Assembly (NCBI GenBank): GCA_900549655.1
Contig: UROZ01000085.1
Coordinates: 1 to 8,471 of the forward strand
DNA length: 8,471 bases
Direction: 5' to 3'
Source of the DNA: an uncultured Collinsella sp.
GTDB taxonomy: Bacteria; Actinomycetota; Coriobacteriia; Coriobacteriales; Coriobacteriaceae
A program made the position numbers and the translations under genes. This document shows positions 1 to 6,830 of this stretch, one piece after another. Each line of letters opens with the position of its first letter. Within the stretch, counting starts at the first letter, position 1. The notes beneath the pieces are model-generated. The model was not told the DNA's origin and made no database searches. It saw only the letters and a program-made list of their open reading frames with translations.

Positions 1-105
1 CGTCTTGCGCAGGACTGTAGAGCAGCAAACTTAATATATTTCGCCGCCCCTCTGCCAAGCTCGGGAGACGACACGTTGATGTCTGCTTAACTCTGCTCGC
101 TCAGG

Positions 106-732
106 CTAATGACTTTGCTGGGGATCGATGATTTGCCGCAAGGTAAACTTGGATTGAGGCGTATCGCCCTCTTCTCCCGACTTTTCCTCATCGAAATCGA
201 AGATCATGATGGCGCAGTTGGGGAGTTTTGTTGGGAGCTCAAAGTCCTCTGGGACGGCAGCCTTGATGAATTGGCGGCTGGCGCTGCCGTGGCTTACTGC
301 TAGGAGGGCTTCGATGCCCTCGGAGTCCATGAGATTAGTGAGGGTGCCTACCATGCGTTCTTGCAGTGCGCGGCTTCCTTCTCCTCCGAAGGGGACCAGG
401 TCCTCGCCCGGATCCCAGACGTCGGTGGGTAGCGCGTCGTGCGGGCCTTCTTCGAAGGTGCCGTAGCAGCGCTCGATAATGCCTTCGCAGGGCTCGGCTG
501 CTGCGTCCGGGCCGAGGAGCTCGCATGCGACGAGCTGAGCTGTGTCCATGGCTCGGCCTAAGGGCGAAGAGACCACTTTGTCGGGGACGACGCCGTGGGC
601 TTTGAGCCATGCGGCTGCCATCCCGGCTTGCTGACGGCCTAAGTCGGTGAGCGGTGAATCGCAGCGGCCCTGGACCAGCTTTTTGACGTTGAACTCCGTC
701 TGACCGTGACGGAGTAGATACAGCTTCTTCAT
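106..732 (-). CDS. Histidine phosphatase family protein (phosphoglycerate mutase-like)
   Basis: Cytosolic enzyme of the histidine phosphatase superfamily, which forms a phosphohistidine intermediate. The 208 residues are of usual size. All core residues are present: LLRHGQTEFN near the N-terminus with Arg8 and nucleophile His9, Arg60 in SSPLGRAMDTA, the likely proton donor Glu87 in IIERCYGTFEE, and His148 in AVSHGS. The N-terminal QGRCDSPLTDLG fits the phosphatase branch (broad-specificity or cofactor-dependent mutase-like). Between residues 95 and 120 is an acidic, Gly/Pro-rich insertion in place of the common WEG-type segment. The C-terminus has a charged stretch (180-195). The start has AAGGGG 5 bases upstream. 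It follows the CDF transporter by 39 bases without a clear terminator and is probably cotranscribed. The substrate cannot be told from sequence; annotations such as GpmB, PhoE or CobC would all be guesses. Confidence 0.92.
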   Translation of the reverse strand: MKKLYLLRHGQTEFNVKKLVQGRCDSPLTDLGRQQAGMAAAWLKAHGVVPDKVVSSPLGRAMDTAQLVACELLGPDAAAEPCEGIIERCYGTFEEGPHDALPTDVWDPGEDLVPFGGEGSRALQERMVGTLTNLMDSEGIEALLAVSHGSASRQFIKAAVPEDFELPTKLPNCAIMIFDFDEEKSGEEGDTPQSKFTLRQIIDPQQSH

Positions 733-771
733 GCTCTCCCCTTCTGCATAACCTGCTTTGCCGGCACAGCC

Positions 772-1926
772 TTACTCGTGGGTATGCCCTACGTAGTCTT
801 CGTCGATCGTAATCTTGGCAATCGACTTGGGATATTCCGATTCGACCCGTTGTGCCAGCGCGTGCTTTACGTCTTCGGCACTCATCTGCAGATCCGAGGG
901 ACGCACGCAGTCAAAGATCACGTTGGTGTGCGTAGGACCCGGCACACAGCGTAGATCATGAATCGAGAGGCGGTTATCGATCTCCTGAGCCATTGCGTTG
1001 ATACGCAGGCGCATGCTCGCCAGCTTGGGGTCATCGGTCACGATGGGGTCGTAGTGAAGTGTGACAATCATGCCGTCTTCGTTCCTAAACGACTGCTCGA
1101 TGTTATCGAGCGTGTCGTGACTTTCCAGCGGGCTGGCCTCGGCTGCCATCTCGGCGTGAGCGCTTGCGAACTTCCTGCCCGGGCCGTAGTCGTGAACCAT
1201 CAGATCGTGAACGCCCAAAACGCCGGGATAGCTCATGATCTTGTCTCGAATGTGCTTGACCAGCTTAGGATCGGGTGACTGGCCCAAAAGCGGGCTCACC
1301 GTATCCTGGATGAGCTCAAAACCGCTCCAGCCAATATAGGCACCAACGGCAAGGCCGACCCAAGCGTCAAGGTTGATGCCCGTCACCTGCGAAACAATTG
1401 CGCACGCTAACACGGCGCCCGTGGCAAGAACATCGTTCTTGGAATCCTGCGCGGTCGCATGCAGCGTCTCGGACTCAATGCGATCGCCGAGCTTTTGGTT
1501 GAGGGCCGCCATCCAAAGCTTTACGACCATCGAAAGCACTAGAACTGCCACCAGGGCAAGCGAGAACTCGACAGGTTCGGGGTGGATGACGCGCTCAACC
1601 GAGGACTTCACCAGCTCAACGCCAATCAGCAGCACGAGTGCCGCCACGACCAGACCCGAGAGATACTCGTAGCGACCGTGGCCGTAAGGATGCTCGGGGT
1701 CGGCCGGCTTGCTCGCCAGCTTAAAGCCCAGCACGCTCACGATATTCGAGCTGGCATCGGACAGGTTGTTCATGGCATCCGCCACAATCGAAACCGATCC
1801 CGAAACCACACCAATTGCACCCTTCGCAGCACAAAGCGCAACATTGGCGACAATACACACCATGCCCGCTAACGTGCCCACACGCGCACGATCGCCCTGT
1901 GCGCGCCTAACAATCCACTCGACCAT
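772..1926 (-). CDS. Cation diffusion facilitator transporter, probable Mn2+ (or other divalent metal) exporter with duplicated C-terminal domain
   Basis: Membrane antiporter of the CDF family, expected to expel divalent metal in exchange for protons. Six hydrophobic segments lie near 18-43, 44-68, 89-108, 123-142, 161-181 and 185-206. The transport site reads Asn53-x3-Asp57 in helix 2 and Asp161-x3-Asp165 in helix 5. FieF/Zn-type members have Asp-x3-Asp and His-x3-Asp; an Asn-Asp-Asp-Asp site is that of streptococcal MntE as I recall it, which points to manganese. HPYGHGRYE follows helix 2 as in the family. At 384 residues it is much longer than FieF (300) and close to MntE. The extra part looks like a second copy of the cytoplasmic domain (about 218-297 and 299-379). 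ATG 1926 is preferred because a G-rich GGGGGCGG lies 6 bases upstream; ATG 1932 adds two residues. The likely cotranscribed phosphatase gene lies 39 bases downstream. Confidence 0.9.
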   Translation of the reverse strand: MVEWIVRRAQGDRARVGTLAGMVCIVANVALCAAKGAIGVVSGSVSIVADAMNNLSDASSNIVSVLGFKLASKPADPEHPYGHGRYEYLSGLVVAALVLLIGVELVKSSVERVIHPEPVEFSLALVAVLVLSMVVKLWMAALNQKLGDRIESETLHATAQDSKNDVLATGAVLACAIVSQVTGINLDAWVGLAVGAYIGWSGFELIQDTVSPLLGQSPDPKLVKHIRDKIMSYPGVLGVHDLMVHDYGPGRKFASAHAEMAAEASPLESHDTLDNIEQSFRNEDGMIVTLHYDPIVTDDPKLASMRLRINAMAQEIDNRLSIHDLRCVPGPTHTNVIFDCVRPSDLQMSAEDVKHALAQRVESEYPKSIAKITIDEDYVGHTHE

Positions 1927-1951
1927 CTGCATCCGCCCCCACGGTACTACC

Positions 1952-1979
1952 TATATATCTATTGCTCAAACGGATTGTA
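1952..1979 (-). promoter_or_regulatory. Possible promoter of the CDF transporter unit
   Basis: The only room for a promoter of the next unit is between the terminator and the gene. It holds an AT-rich patch on the minus strand with TACAAT (1974-1979), five of six bases of the bacterial -10 consensus, and a TATATA (1953-1958). Neither has a convincing -35 hexamer at 16-18 bases, so the exact site is uncertain. Confidence 0.25.
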
Positions 1980-2005
1980 GTGTAGCCACTTTGTCCCCCA
2001 GATAC

Positions 2006-2038
2006 AAAAAGGCCGCAACCCACACGGGCCGCAGCCTT
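2006..2038 (-). terminator. Intrinsic terminator of the fab-acc-EIIC unit
   Basis: On the minus strand a 13-bp stem (2026-2038 with 2009-2021) closes on a GUGU loop and runs into five U residues (2010-2006, the first two in the stem base). Three pairs are G-U on the minus-strand RNA but would be C-A mismatches on the plus-strand RNA. The element is therefore built for minus-strand transcription. It begins 39 bases after the EIIC stop, separating this unit from the transporter gene downstream. Confidence 0.88.
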
Positions 2039-2045
2039 GGAATAT

Positions 2046-2068
2046 GACAAAGGAATCGTCCTTTTGTC
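2046..2068. repeat. Small inverted repeat just after the EIIC stop
   Basis: GACAAAGGA (2046-2054) pairs with TCCTTTTGTC (2059-2068) around a 4-base loop, with one bulged T. This gives nine base pairs. It lies 8 bases after the EIIC stop codon and upstream of the real terminator. The GACAAAG core is shared with the hairpin before the EIIC gene. It may be a decayed repeat or a 3'-end mRNA stabiliser; function is unproven. Confidence 0.5.
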
Positions 2069-2076
2069 GCACAGAT

Positions 2077-3291
2077 TTATGCGCTTGCTTCAGCAGCGCT
2101 CGCCACTGTTTCGAGCGAATCAACTTCGTCTTCTGCCGCCTGCACCTTTGTCGGCACCACGCCAAAGCAGTAGCTCAGCACCGCAGACGCCGCAAATGCC
2201 GTGCCGCCGGCAACGCAGCACCACAGCAGGTTCGAGATGCCGCCCGTGGCAAAGCCAATGACCATAAGGACATTCGTCATGCCGATGGTATAGGCCGTAA
2301 CGTGGCCCACGGCCGCAACAAGGCCTCCGACGGCGCCGCCAATGGCCATGCACGTCAGGCACCTGCCATATTTAAAGCCGCAACCGTACAGCGCCGGCTC
2401 GCTTACGCCGCCAAGAACACCCGAGATTGAATAGCCCAGCATGAGCGCCTTCTCGTCCTTATCCGCAACGCGAAGCGACGCGCCAAAGGGCATGCCCCAA
2501 ACGGCGAACGTTGCCATCGTCGCGGCGATCAGGATGCACGAATCCGTTCCCACACTCATAAACTGCGCATAGGCGAGCGATAGGACAACGTTGCTGACGC
2601 CGGCGATCTTTAGGAACTCCCAGCCCGCAGCAAGCCCCATGAGCGTGAGCAGCGACACGATGCCACCGGAATTGCCAAGCATAAACATAAGCTGGCCCAA
2701 CAGCATGCCCAGATAGCTGCCCGCCGGTGCCGTAATACACAGCGAAACCGGAACCATGACAAGCATGGTCGCAAACGGAACAAACGAAAACGCCACGGCC
2801 CTAGGGATAACGCGCTTAAAGAAACACTCCACTCGCCATAGCACAGGCACCGAAAGGAGAACTGGAATAACAGTCGTCGTGTAATCGTTGACCGGCGCGG
2901 GAAGCAGACCATACACGGAAGTCATCGATGCCCCCGTCGTCGATGCGGCATCGACGAGCTTGAGCAGATCGGGCGCAATCAATACGCCGCCCAGCATCAT
3001 ACCCAGCTGCTCCGAGCAACCGAGCTGGCGGGCGGCCGCCCAACCAAGATAGATGGGCAAAAAGTAGTAGCCGGCGTTATAGAGCCAACTGTAGAACAGG
3101 CGATAGATTTCGGAATCGGCAGACCACAGGCCCAGCATGCCTTCGCCCATAATGACGGCGACGGTGCGGAACAACGCCGCGCAGACAATAAACGGCAGCG
3201 CCGACATCATGCTTTTGGACAGATAATCGACCACGGCCATGGCGTTTGATGAAACCGACGTTGTAAACGAGGTGTTAGAAACTTGTAGCAT
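2077..3291 (-). CDS. Stand-alone PTS EIIC permease, glucose/sucrose/beta-glucoside superfamily
   Basis: A polytopic membrane protein of 404 residues, predicted to form the sugar-translocating channel of a phosphotransferase system. Hydrophobic segments lie roughly at 29-49, 66-87, 95-113, 139-154, 165-191, 193-223, 251-271 and, less clearly split, 282-378. The strongest family mark is GGVSEPALYG (294-303), matching the conserved G(I/V)(S/T)EPA(I/L)(F/Y)G motif of EIIC domains, with the essential Glu298. Another is NDYTTTVIPVLL ahead of segment four. There is no EIIB phospho-cysteine domain before it and no EIIA domain after it. The protein ends in a 25-residue acidic, Ala-rich tail where an EIIA linker might have been. 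The substrate is unknown. ATG 3291 is chosen for AAAGG 6 bases upstream; ATG 3315 (412 residues) has a weaker site inside a hairpin. The start lies 40 bases after accDA, so it may share the acc transcript. A non-PTS role for the orphan domain cannot be excluded. Confidence 0.85.
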   Translation of the reverse strand: MLQVSNTSFTTSVSSNAMAVVDYLSKSMMSALPFIVCAALFRTVAVIMGEGMLGLWSADSEIYRLFYSWLYNAGYYFLPIYLGWAAARQLGCSEQLGMMLGGVLIAPDLLKLVDAASTTGASMTSVYGLLPAPVNDYTTTVIPVLLSVPVLWRVECFFKRVIPRAVAFSFVPFATMLVMVPVSLCITAPAGSYLGMLLGQLMFMLGNSGGIVSLLTLMGLAAGWEFLKIAGVSNVVLSLAYAQFMSVGTDSCILIAATMATFAVWGMPFGASLRVADKDEKALMLGYSISGVLGGVSEPALYGCGFKYGRCLTCMAIGGAVGGLVAAVGHVTAYTIGMTNVLMVIGFATGGISNLLWCCVAGGTAFAASAVLSYCFGVVPTKVQAAEDEVDSLETVASAAEASA

Positions 3292-3306
3292 GGAACGCCT
3301 TTCCCA

Positions 3307-3337
3307 ATGTGACATGCGGGCTGTCCCTTTGTCACAT
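3307..3337. repeat. Imperfect inverted repeat at the accDA / EIIC junction
   Basis: ATGTGAC (3307-3313) and GTCACAT (3331-3337) form a 7-bp stem. A small internal loop follows, then a second 3-bp GC stem (3318-3320 with 3325-3327) and a CTGT loop. It contains the accDA stop codon and the whole short spacer. No run of U follows on the minus strand, so it does not look like an intrinsic terminator. It could slow or protect the mRNA between the acc part and the EIIC gene, or be a decayed REP-like element. The GACAAAG word in the 3' arm recurs in the hairpin on the far side of the EIIC gene. Confidence 0.5.
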
Positions 3338-5056
3338 CGTGCGGTACTGACCGATTGCGCGGTACTTTTCGTAGCGGAGGTTTGTGAGGGTCGCGTCGTC
3401 GAGCCGCCCAAGCGTATCGAAGGCATCAAATGCCGAGGACATGACGGCACCGGCAATTTCCTCATGCGACAGGCCCCTATCATCAACAATGCCGTCGATG
3501 ATGCCGAGCGCCAACAGATCGGGAGCTGTGAGCTTAAGCGCCTCGGCGGCCTCATTCGCGCGCTCGGTATCCTTCCACAGGATCGACGCACAGGCCTCGG
3601 GGCTCACGACCGAATAGGCCGAGCTCGAGAGCATCAGGATGCGGTCGGCCACGGACAGCGCCAGCGCGCCACCAGAGCCGCCCTCGCCTGTCACCACCGA
3701 GACAATCGGCGTCTTAAGGCCGCTCATCTCCATCAAGTTCTGGGCAATCGCCTCGCCCTGACCGCGCTCCTCGGCACCGATGCCGCAAAACGCGCCCGAG
3801 GTATCGACCAGGCACAGAACCGGTCGACCAAACTTTTCGGCCTGGCGCATCAGGCGACGCGCTTTGCGGTAGCCCTCGGGATGTGCCATGCCAAAGTTGC
3901 GGTGCATACGCTCTTTGGTCGTGGTGCCGCGCTCGATGGCGATGACCGTTACGGGGCGTCCGTCTTTCCAGCCAATGCCAGCCACCACAGCGGCGTCGTC
4001 GCCAAAGTAACGGTCGCCGTGCAGCTCCACAAATCCATCCAGGCCCAGCGAGATCATCTCACCCGCCGTGGCGCGATCTGCCGAGCGGGTCTGCTTGACA
4101 ATCTCGAGCGCGGTTTTTGGTGCCGCCGAGCGCTTAAACAAGTGTCCCAGCTTTTTGCCGCGGCGACCCGCATGCACAATCTCGTGCGGTGCCCCCAGGC
4201 TGGGCGCGTGCCCTTCGTGCAGCGCCAGCAGCTCGCCTACCGTGAGCGCAATCTCGCCACGCGGAACAACGGCATCGCAAAAGCCGCGCTCCAGCAAAAA
4301 CTCGGAGCGCTGGAATCCCTTGGGCAGACGCTTGTGCATGTTCTGCTCGATCACGCGCGGGCCGGCAAATGCCGTCAGGGCATCGGGCTCGGCCAGGATA
4401 ATGTCGCCCTCCATGGCGAAGCTCGCGGTTACACCTCCGGTCGTGGGATCGGTGAGCACCGTAATATACAGGCCGCCCGCCTTGCTGTGGTGCCGAACCG
4501 CCGCTGAAATCTTGGCCATCTGCATAAGCGAGGTCACGCCCTCTTGCATACGCGCACCGCCCGAAACGGTAAAGCCGACAACTGGCAATCCCAGCTCGGT
4601 CGCACGCTCAAATGTGCGACAGATCTTCTCGCCCACCACGGAGCCCATCGAGCCCATCATAAAGTTGGCGTCCATAAAGAAGAGCGCCGTATCGCAACCG
4701 CAGATTTTGCCCCTGCCGCACACAACGGCATCGCGCTCGCCCGAACGCTCGCTCACGCTCTTGAGCTTATCGGCATAGCCGGGAAACGAGAGGAAGTCCT
4801 CCGACGCCAGATTGGCATCCCATTCCTCAAACATGCCCTCGTCGACCGTCATGCGCATGCGCGCGCGACCGCTCACGCGAAAGTGTTTGCCGCAACGAGG
4901 GCAGACCTCGAGGTTGTCGTGTAGGCGTGCCTCATCGATCACACGGCGGCACTCCGGGCACTTGATAAACACGTGGCGCGCGGGAAACTCGGCGCACGAC
5001 TCGGTTATCGGCCCCTCAAGGACATTGACCGTCTTCGCTTTTCTATTCATCAGCAT
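3332..5056 (-). CDS. accDA: Fused acetyl-CoA carboxylase carboxyltransferase, beta (AccD) plus alpha (AccA)
   Basis: Transfers the carboxyl group from carboxybiotin-AccB to acetyl-CoA, making malonyl-CoA. One uninterrupted 574-residue frame holds both subunits. AccD (about 25-285) starts with a Cys4 zinc ribbon (Cys33, Cys36, Cys52, Cys55), followed by SGGARMQEG (165-173), TDPTTGGV (202-209) and GDIILAEP. A basic linker (about 286-312) leads to AccA (about 313-574): ELHGDRYFGDD, RNFGMAHPEGYRKA (387-400), GAEERGQGEAIA (427-438), the oxyanion block GEGGSGGALA (457-466) and YSVVSPEACASILWKD. Compared with stand-alone AccA of about 315 residues, the N-terminal helical segment of roughly 60 residues is missing. 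The start at 5056 has a GGGG 7 bases upstream; an ATG at 5050 is a possible alternative. The gene overlaps accC by 14 bases, so translational coupling is likely. The stop TGA lies in a hairpin shared with the next gene's leader. Confidence 0.95.
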   Translation of the reverse strand: MLMNRKAKTVNVLEGPITESCAEFPARHVFIKCPECRRVIDEARLHDNLEVCPRCGKHFRVSGRARMRMTVDEGMFEEWDANLASEDFLSFPGYADKLKSVSERSGERDAVVCGRGKICGCDTALFFMDANFMMGSMGSVVGEKICRTFERATELGLPVVGFTVSGGARMQEGVTSLMQMAKISAAVRHHSKAGGLYITVLTDPTTGGVTASFAMEGDIILAEPDALTAFAGPRVIEQNMHKRLPKGFQRSEFLLERGFCDAVVPRGEIALTVGELLALHEGHAPSLGAPHEIVHAGRRGKKLGHLFKRSAAPKTALEIVKQTRSADRATAGEMISLGLDGFVELHGDRYFGDDAAVVAGIGWKDGRPVTVIAIERGTTTKERMHRNFGMAHPEGYRKARRLMRQAEKFGRPVLCLVDTSGAFCGIGAEERGQGEAIAQNLMEMSGLKTPIVSVVTGEGGSGGALALSVADRILMLSSSAYSVVSPEACASILWKDTERANEAAEALKLTAPDLLALGIIDGIVDDRGLSHEEIAGAVMSSAFDAFDTLGRLDDATLTNLRYEKYRAIGQYRTM

Positions 5057-6386
5057 AGAGATGCCCCATCAGATCGGTGTGATACATGCCCGACAAGAAC
5101 TCGTCGTTTGCCAGCACGTCGAGCTGAAGCTCGCTGTTTTCGCTCACGCCTTCAATCACGAGCTCGCCCAGGGCCGAGCGCATCTTGCGAATGGCTCCAT
5201 CACGCGTGGGCGCACACACGATGAGCTTGCCGAGCATGGAGTCGTAGTACGGCGGAACTGTCGCACCGGTAAACATGGCGGAATCCCAGCGCACGCGCGG
5301 ACCACCCGGCACACGCAACGCGGTGACCGTTCCGCATGACGGCAGAAAGTCCGGCGTCTCGGCATTGATGCGGCACTCCATGGCGTGGTTGCGGACCGGC
5401 ATGTCCTCCTGCTCAAAGGGCAGAGGCTGGCCTGCTGCCACGCGCAGCTGCCACTTGACCAGGTCGGTATCGGTCACAAACTCCGTAACCGGATGCTCCA
5501 CCTGCAAGCGCGTGTTCATTTCCATAAAGTAGAAATTGCCGTCGTCCGAATACAGGAACTCGATGGTACCGGCTCCTTCGTAGCCAACGGCACGAGCCAG
5601 GTCACGCGCTGCCTTGTGCATGCGAGCACGAATGTCGTCGTGTCCGTCGAGGCACGGCGCGGGGCTCTCCTCGATTAGCTTTTGGTTGCGGCGCTGCACC
5701 GAGCACTCACGCTCGCCAAGCGAAAACACATGGCCCTGCTTATCGGCCATAATCTGCACCTCAACGTGATGCGCCGGCGCGACAAACTTCTCCATGTAGC
5801 ACTCGCCGTCGCCAAAAACGGCCTCGCCCTCGGCACGCGCCTCGATAAACGCCTTTGCCGCATCTTCCACGCGCTCGACCTTGCGAATGCCGCGACCGCC
5901 ACCACCGGCACGCGCCTTGATGAGCACGGGGCAGCCAATGCGTTCGGCCTCGGCCGTTGCCTCCTCGGGGCTTTTGAGCAAATCGCAGCCCGGCACGATG
6001 GGCACGCCCGCCGCGGCAGCCGTTCGACGTGCGGCGTCCTTGTCACCCATGCTGTCGATGACCTCGGCCGAAGGACCAACAAACGCCAGGCCGTACTTGT
6101 CGCAGTCGCGCACGAAACTCGCCTTCTCCGAAAAGAAACCGTAGCCAGGATGGATCGCCTTTGCCCCCGACTTTACGGCACAGGTGAGCACGGCATCGTC
6201 GTTGAGGTAGCTCTCGGCAAGACGCGGGCCGCCGATGCAATACGCCTCGTCGGCAAGCTGCACGTGCAGCGCGTCCGCATCGGCCGTGGAGTAGACGGCG
6301 ACGGTCTTGATGCCCATATCGCGGCACGCGCGGATAACACGGACCGCGACTTCGCCTCGGTTGGCGATGAGCACTTTGTCGAACAT
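5043..6386 (-). CDS. accC: Acetyl-CoA carboxylase, biotin carboxylase subunit
   Basis: ATP-dependent carboxylation of the biotin on AccB using bicarbonate. The 447 residues are close to the 449 of E. coli AccC. The N-terminal biotin-carboxylase domain begins MFDKVLIANRGEVAVRVIRA and includes AIHPGYGFFSE. The ATP-grasp domain follows, with Lys116, Lys157 and the glycine-rich loop GGGGRG (161-166). It ends with metal and catalytic residues Glu276, Glu289, Asn291, Arg293, Gln295 and Glu297 in EMNTRLQVEHPVTE, with Arg339 in ECRINAE. These match E. coli Glu288, Arg292, Glu296 and Arg338 with a one-residue shift. The frame is open for 73 more codons upstream, but that stretch reads antisense-like arginine-rich sequence within fabZ. 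The AAGGAAGG site and homology fix the start here. Near the C-terminus the common GVKTN stretch reads GVSEN, a small deviation. The end overlaps accDA by 14 bases. Confidence 0.97.
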   Translation of the reverse strand: MFDKVLIANRGEVAVRVIRACRDMGIKTVAVYSTADADALHVQLADEAYCIGGPRLAESYLNDDAVLTCAVKSGAKAIHPGYGFFSEKASFVRDCDKYGLAFVGPSAEVIDSMGDKDAARRTAAAAGVPIVPGCDLLKSPEEATAEAERIGCPVLIKARAGGGGRGIRKVERVEDAAKAFIEARAEGEAVFGDGECYMEKFVAPAHHVEVQIMADKQGHVFSLGERECSVQRRNQKLIEESPAPCLDGHDDIRARMHKAARDLARAVGYEGAGTIEFLYSDDGNFYFMEMNTRLQVEHPVTEFVTDTDLVKWQLRVAAGQPLPFEQEDMPVRNHAMECRINAETPDFLPSCGTVTALRVPGGPRVRWDSAMFTGATVPPYYDSMLGKLIVCAPTRDGAIRKMRSALGELVIEGVSENSELQLDVLANDEFLSGMYHTDLMGHLYADE

Positions 6387-6390
6387 GAAG

Positions 6391-6398
6391 CCTTCCTT
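6391..6398 (-). promoter_or_regulatory. Ribosome binding site of accC overlapping the fabZ stop
   Basis: AAGGAAGG on the minus strand, 4 bases before the ATG at 6384-6386 (6 bases from the first AAGG-G core). Its first two bases are part of the fabZ TAA. It identifies ATG 6386 as the accC start, although the reading frame is open much further upstream inside fabZ. Confidence 0.7.
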
Positions 6399-6819
6399 AA
6401 CTTTCGTGCATGAGTGCAAAAGACATATCGGCGCGGCAGCAAACCTCACCGTTGACGCTCGCAGTACCCGTCGCAAAGCGGAACGGCCCGCGCGCACGCG
6501 TGATGGTGCACACCAGATCAACCGTGTCGCCCGGGCGCACCGGACGCTTAAAGCGCACCTTGTCCAGACTCGTGTAGAACGGCGTCGCACCGCGCGCCTC
6601 CTCATCGCCCATCAGCAGCACGCAGCAGTTCTGGGCGAGCATCTCGCACTGGATCACGCCGGGGACGACCGGGTTTCCCGGAAAATGCCCCTGCAAAAAG
6701 TACTCGTCGCCCGTAATCGTGATCTTGCCGTGGGCCTCGTCGCCCACTAGCTCGGCTTCGTCGAGCAAAAGCATCGGCTCACGATGCGGCAACAGCTTCT
6801 TGAGCTCTTCTTTGTTCAT
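6397..6819 (-). CDS. fabZ: 3-hydroxyacyl-[acyl-carrier-protein] dehydratase
   Basis: Removes water from 3-hydroxyacyl-ACP to give trans-2-enoyl-ACP, the third step of each elongation cycle. This start gives 140 residues; a GTG start at 6828 would give 143. Both are normal for the hot-dog-fold FabZ family. The N-terminus carries the LLPHREPMLL motif. The active-site block GHFPGNPVVPGV holds the catalytic His45, and Glu59 in the following CEMLAQ stretch is the partner. The 14-residue spacing is the same as for His54/Glu68 in E. coli FabZ. The usual Ala after the Glu is Met here, which should not affect catalysis. ATG is preferred because AGGTGA precedes it by 5 bases. No fabA, fabM or fabN is visible, so how double bonds are introduced cannot be told from this window. 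The stop overlaps the accC ribosome binding site. Confidence 0.95.
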   Translation of the reverse strand: MNKEELKKLLPHREPMLLLDEAELVGDEAHGKITITGDEYFLQGHFPGNPVVPGVIQCEMLAQNCCVLLMGDEEARGATPFYTSLDKVRFKRPVRPGDTVDLVCTITRARGPFRFATGTASVNGEVCCRADMSFALMHES

Positions 6820-6824
6820 GGATA

Positions 6825-6830
6825 TCACCT
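6825..6830 (-). promoter_or_regulatory. Ribosome binding site of fabZ, overlapping the accB stop
   Basis: AGGTGA on the minus strand overlaps the accB TAG and lies 5 bases before the ATG at 6817-6819. It contains the GTG (6826-6828) that would be the longer alternative start of fabZ. The good match to the anti-Shine-Dalgarno sequence and the short spacing favour the ATG. A weaker GAGG 9 bases before the GTG keeps the alternative possible. Confidence 0.55.

Noticed and set aside
1..105. Terminator or small gene beyond the phosphatase
   Set aside because: Only a 6-base inverted match (GAGCAG near 19 with CTGCTC near 93) and a weak G-rich stem were found, with no U run and no plausible small frame with a ribosome binding site.
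733..771. TGCCGGCA palindrome between CDF and phosphatase genes as a terminator
   Set aside because: It is only 8 bases with no loop and no U run, so the two genes are more likely on one transcript.
1933..2005. Manganese (yybP-ykoY) riboswitch ahead of the CDF gene
   Set aside because: The leader after the terminator is only about 70 bases, too short for the roughly 100-base aptamer plus expression platform, and I see none of its conserved loop sequences.
3292..3591. N-terminal extension of the EIIC frame into accDA
   Set aside because: The added residues are Arg/Ser-rich and hydrophilic, overlap the conserved AccA C-terminus, and a good ribosome binding site exists for ATG 3291.
3239..4507. 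A 422-residue open frame on the plus strand opposite accDA
   Set aside because: It is antisense to a highly conserved enzyme and has the Arg/Ala/His-rich composition expected when the codon bias of a G+C-rich gene removes stops from the complementary frame. No family motifs.
5682..6413. A 243-residue open frame on the plus strand opposite accC
   Set aside because: Same shadow effect; no motif, no ribosome binding site, and the minus-strand frame is clearly AccC.
6387..6605. N-terminal extension of the accC frame into fabZ
   Set aside because: The extension is a shadow of fabZ; homologous proteins begin at MFDKVLIANRGE, which has a strong ribosome binding site.
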